From assembly GCA_964518995.1 (NCBI GenBank), contig CAZFJU010000235.1, positions 1 through 6,431 of the forward strand: a stretch of DNA of 6,431 nt, in the 5' to 3' direction. Shown here in pieces: positions 5,881 through 6,431 of this stretch (positions are counted from its first letter, which is position 1; every line of letters begins with the position of its first letter). The notes beneath the pieces were generated by a model, which saw only the letters and a program-made list of their open reading frames with translations, searched no databases and was not told the origin of the DNA. The translations under genes were made by a program, and so were the position numbers. Origin of the DNA: ZC4RG20 sp964518995 (GTDB taxonomy: Bacteria > Pseudomonadota > Gammaproteobacteria > Steroidobacterales > Rariloculaceae).

Positions 5881-6431
5881 TCAAAAGTACCAGTGCAATT
5901 CCGCAAACGCCAAGTCGCGGTTGCTGACCGCATCCTGCGGAATTCCGTTGTAGAAGCGCAGTCCGAGCCGCGTTTGCAGGTTCTGTAACGGTGAAAGCTC
6001 CCATACGACGCTGTAGCGCTCGCGCTCGTCCTCGTCGAGATCGTCATCCGGATCGAAGTATTCGTAGCTGATTTTAAGGTTGTGGCCGCGGCGCAGGCGC
6101 CAATTGCCTTCGAGCAGGCTGACATACATATCGCGTGTGCCGGTCGGCAGCTCGTCGCTGATCAAGTTCGCTTCCGCGAGCCATGCGATGGGGCCCGTGC
6201 GAAGGCCCATGTGAACGCCGGCGATCTCGCGATCACCGAGATCGGCATTGTTGAAGTTATAGCTCGCGCCCGCGCGCCAGCGCGAGACGACATAGCTCGC
6301 GCGCAGTGACGTCTGCTTCGTCGAGTCGTTTTCGTTGCCGCCGGCGGTGCCGTTCGTCACTGCAAGCTGTGCCGACCCGCGCGGCAGCTCGAGCCCGAGC
6401 TAGATGCCGTGATCGGGCGTAGCGAAGTTGA
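5881..6431 (-). pseudogene. Porin-like outer-membrane beta-barrel, 3' part, interrupted by in-frame TAG
   Basis: Reading leftward from the right edge, this frame encodes the C-terminal part of an outer-membrane beta-barrel, truncated by the window edge. It shows alternating strand patterns (SLRASYVVSRWRAGASYNF, then WRLRRGHNLKISYEYF), acidic turns (DPDDDLDEDERERY), and the terminal aromatic end FAELHWYF before TGA 5881-5883, the usual barrel-assembly signal. At 6400-6402 the frame contains TAG. On its far side the same frame continues as NFATPDHGI, and on its near side as LGLELPRGSAQLAVTNG, with the same codon bias, so one ancestral coding frame is broken. GAG (Glu) is the likely original codon, one base different. 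The 172 residues after the stop lack a signal peptide, so the GTG at 6358-6360 is an unlikely real start. Either it is a pseudogene or the stop is a sequencing error. Family assignment (porin or phosphate-porin-like) is by pattern only. Confidence 0.7.

Noticed and set aside
5007..6125. Second 372-codon minus-strand frame spanning the receptor 3' end and the porin-like gene
   Set aside because: It crosses two real genes in the wrong frame, and the equal length to the other antisense frame is coincidence. The Arg/Ala-rich product has no family pattern.

Overview
The window is GC-rich DNA with strong G/C bias at third codon positions. It looks like a chromosomal stretch from a Gram-negative proteobacterium. 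A TonB-dependent receptor, a second outer-membrane beta-barrel gene and a YadG/YadH-type ABC pair all point to a diderm. Gammaproteobacteria is my best guess from the YadGH resemblance, but this is inference from gene content and not a taxonomic placement.

Layout: (1) 1-1581, plus strand, the 3' end of what looks like a biosynthetic operon: the last residues of an unidentified gene, a stand-alone acyl carrier protein (ACP), and a cytoplasmic-looking beta-lactamase-fold protein whose start overlaps the ACP stop. (2) 1582-1777, a convergent intergenic gap with a perfect 21-bp palindrome carrying a consensus DnaA box. (3) 1778-3468, minus strand, a translationally coupled ABC-2 exporter (ATPase then permease, ATGA overlap). 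(4) 3469-3764, a divergent intergenic region with a possible promoter, a tandem 10-mer and several hairpins. (5) 3765-5846, plus strand, a complete TonB-dependent receptor. (6) 5881-6431, minus strand, the 3' part of a porin-like beta-barrel gene running off the window and interrupted by an in-frame TAG.

How the genes may work together: the ACP and the beta-lactamase-like protein are probably co-translated, suggesting acyl transfer or hydrolysis on an ACP-bound intermediate, in the manner of LovD-type acyltransferases. The hydrolase has Cys where the family has its catalytic Ser. The exporter and the TonB receptor diverge from a shared 296-bp region and could be co-regulated, but nothing in the sequence fixes a substrate. 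No mobile element, tRNA, rRNA or CRISPR array is visible.

The points most worth a second look are the Ser-to-Cys change in the hydrolase, the amber codon in the porin-like gene, the DnaA-box palindrome in a convergent gap, and the two CX4C cysteine pairs in the TonB receptor.
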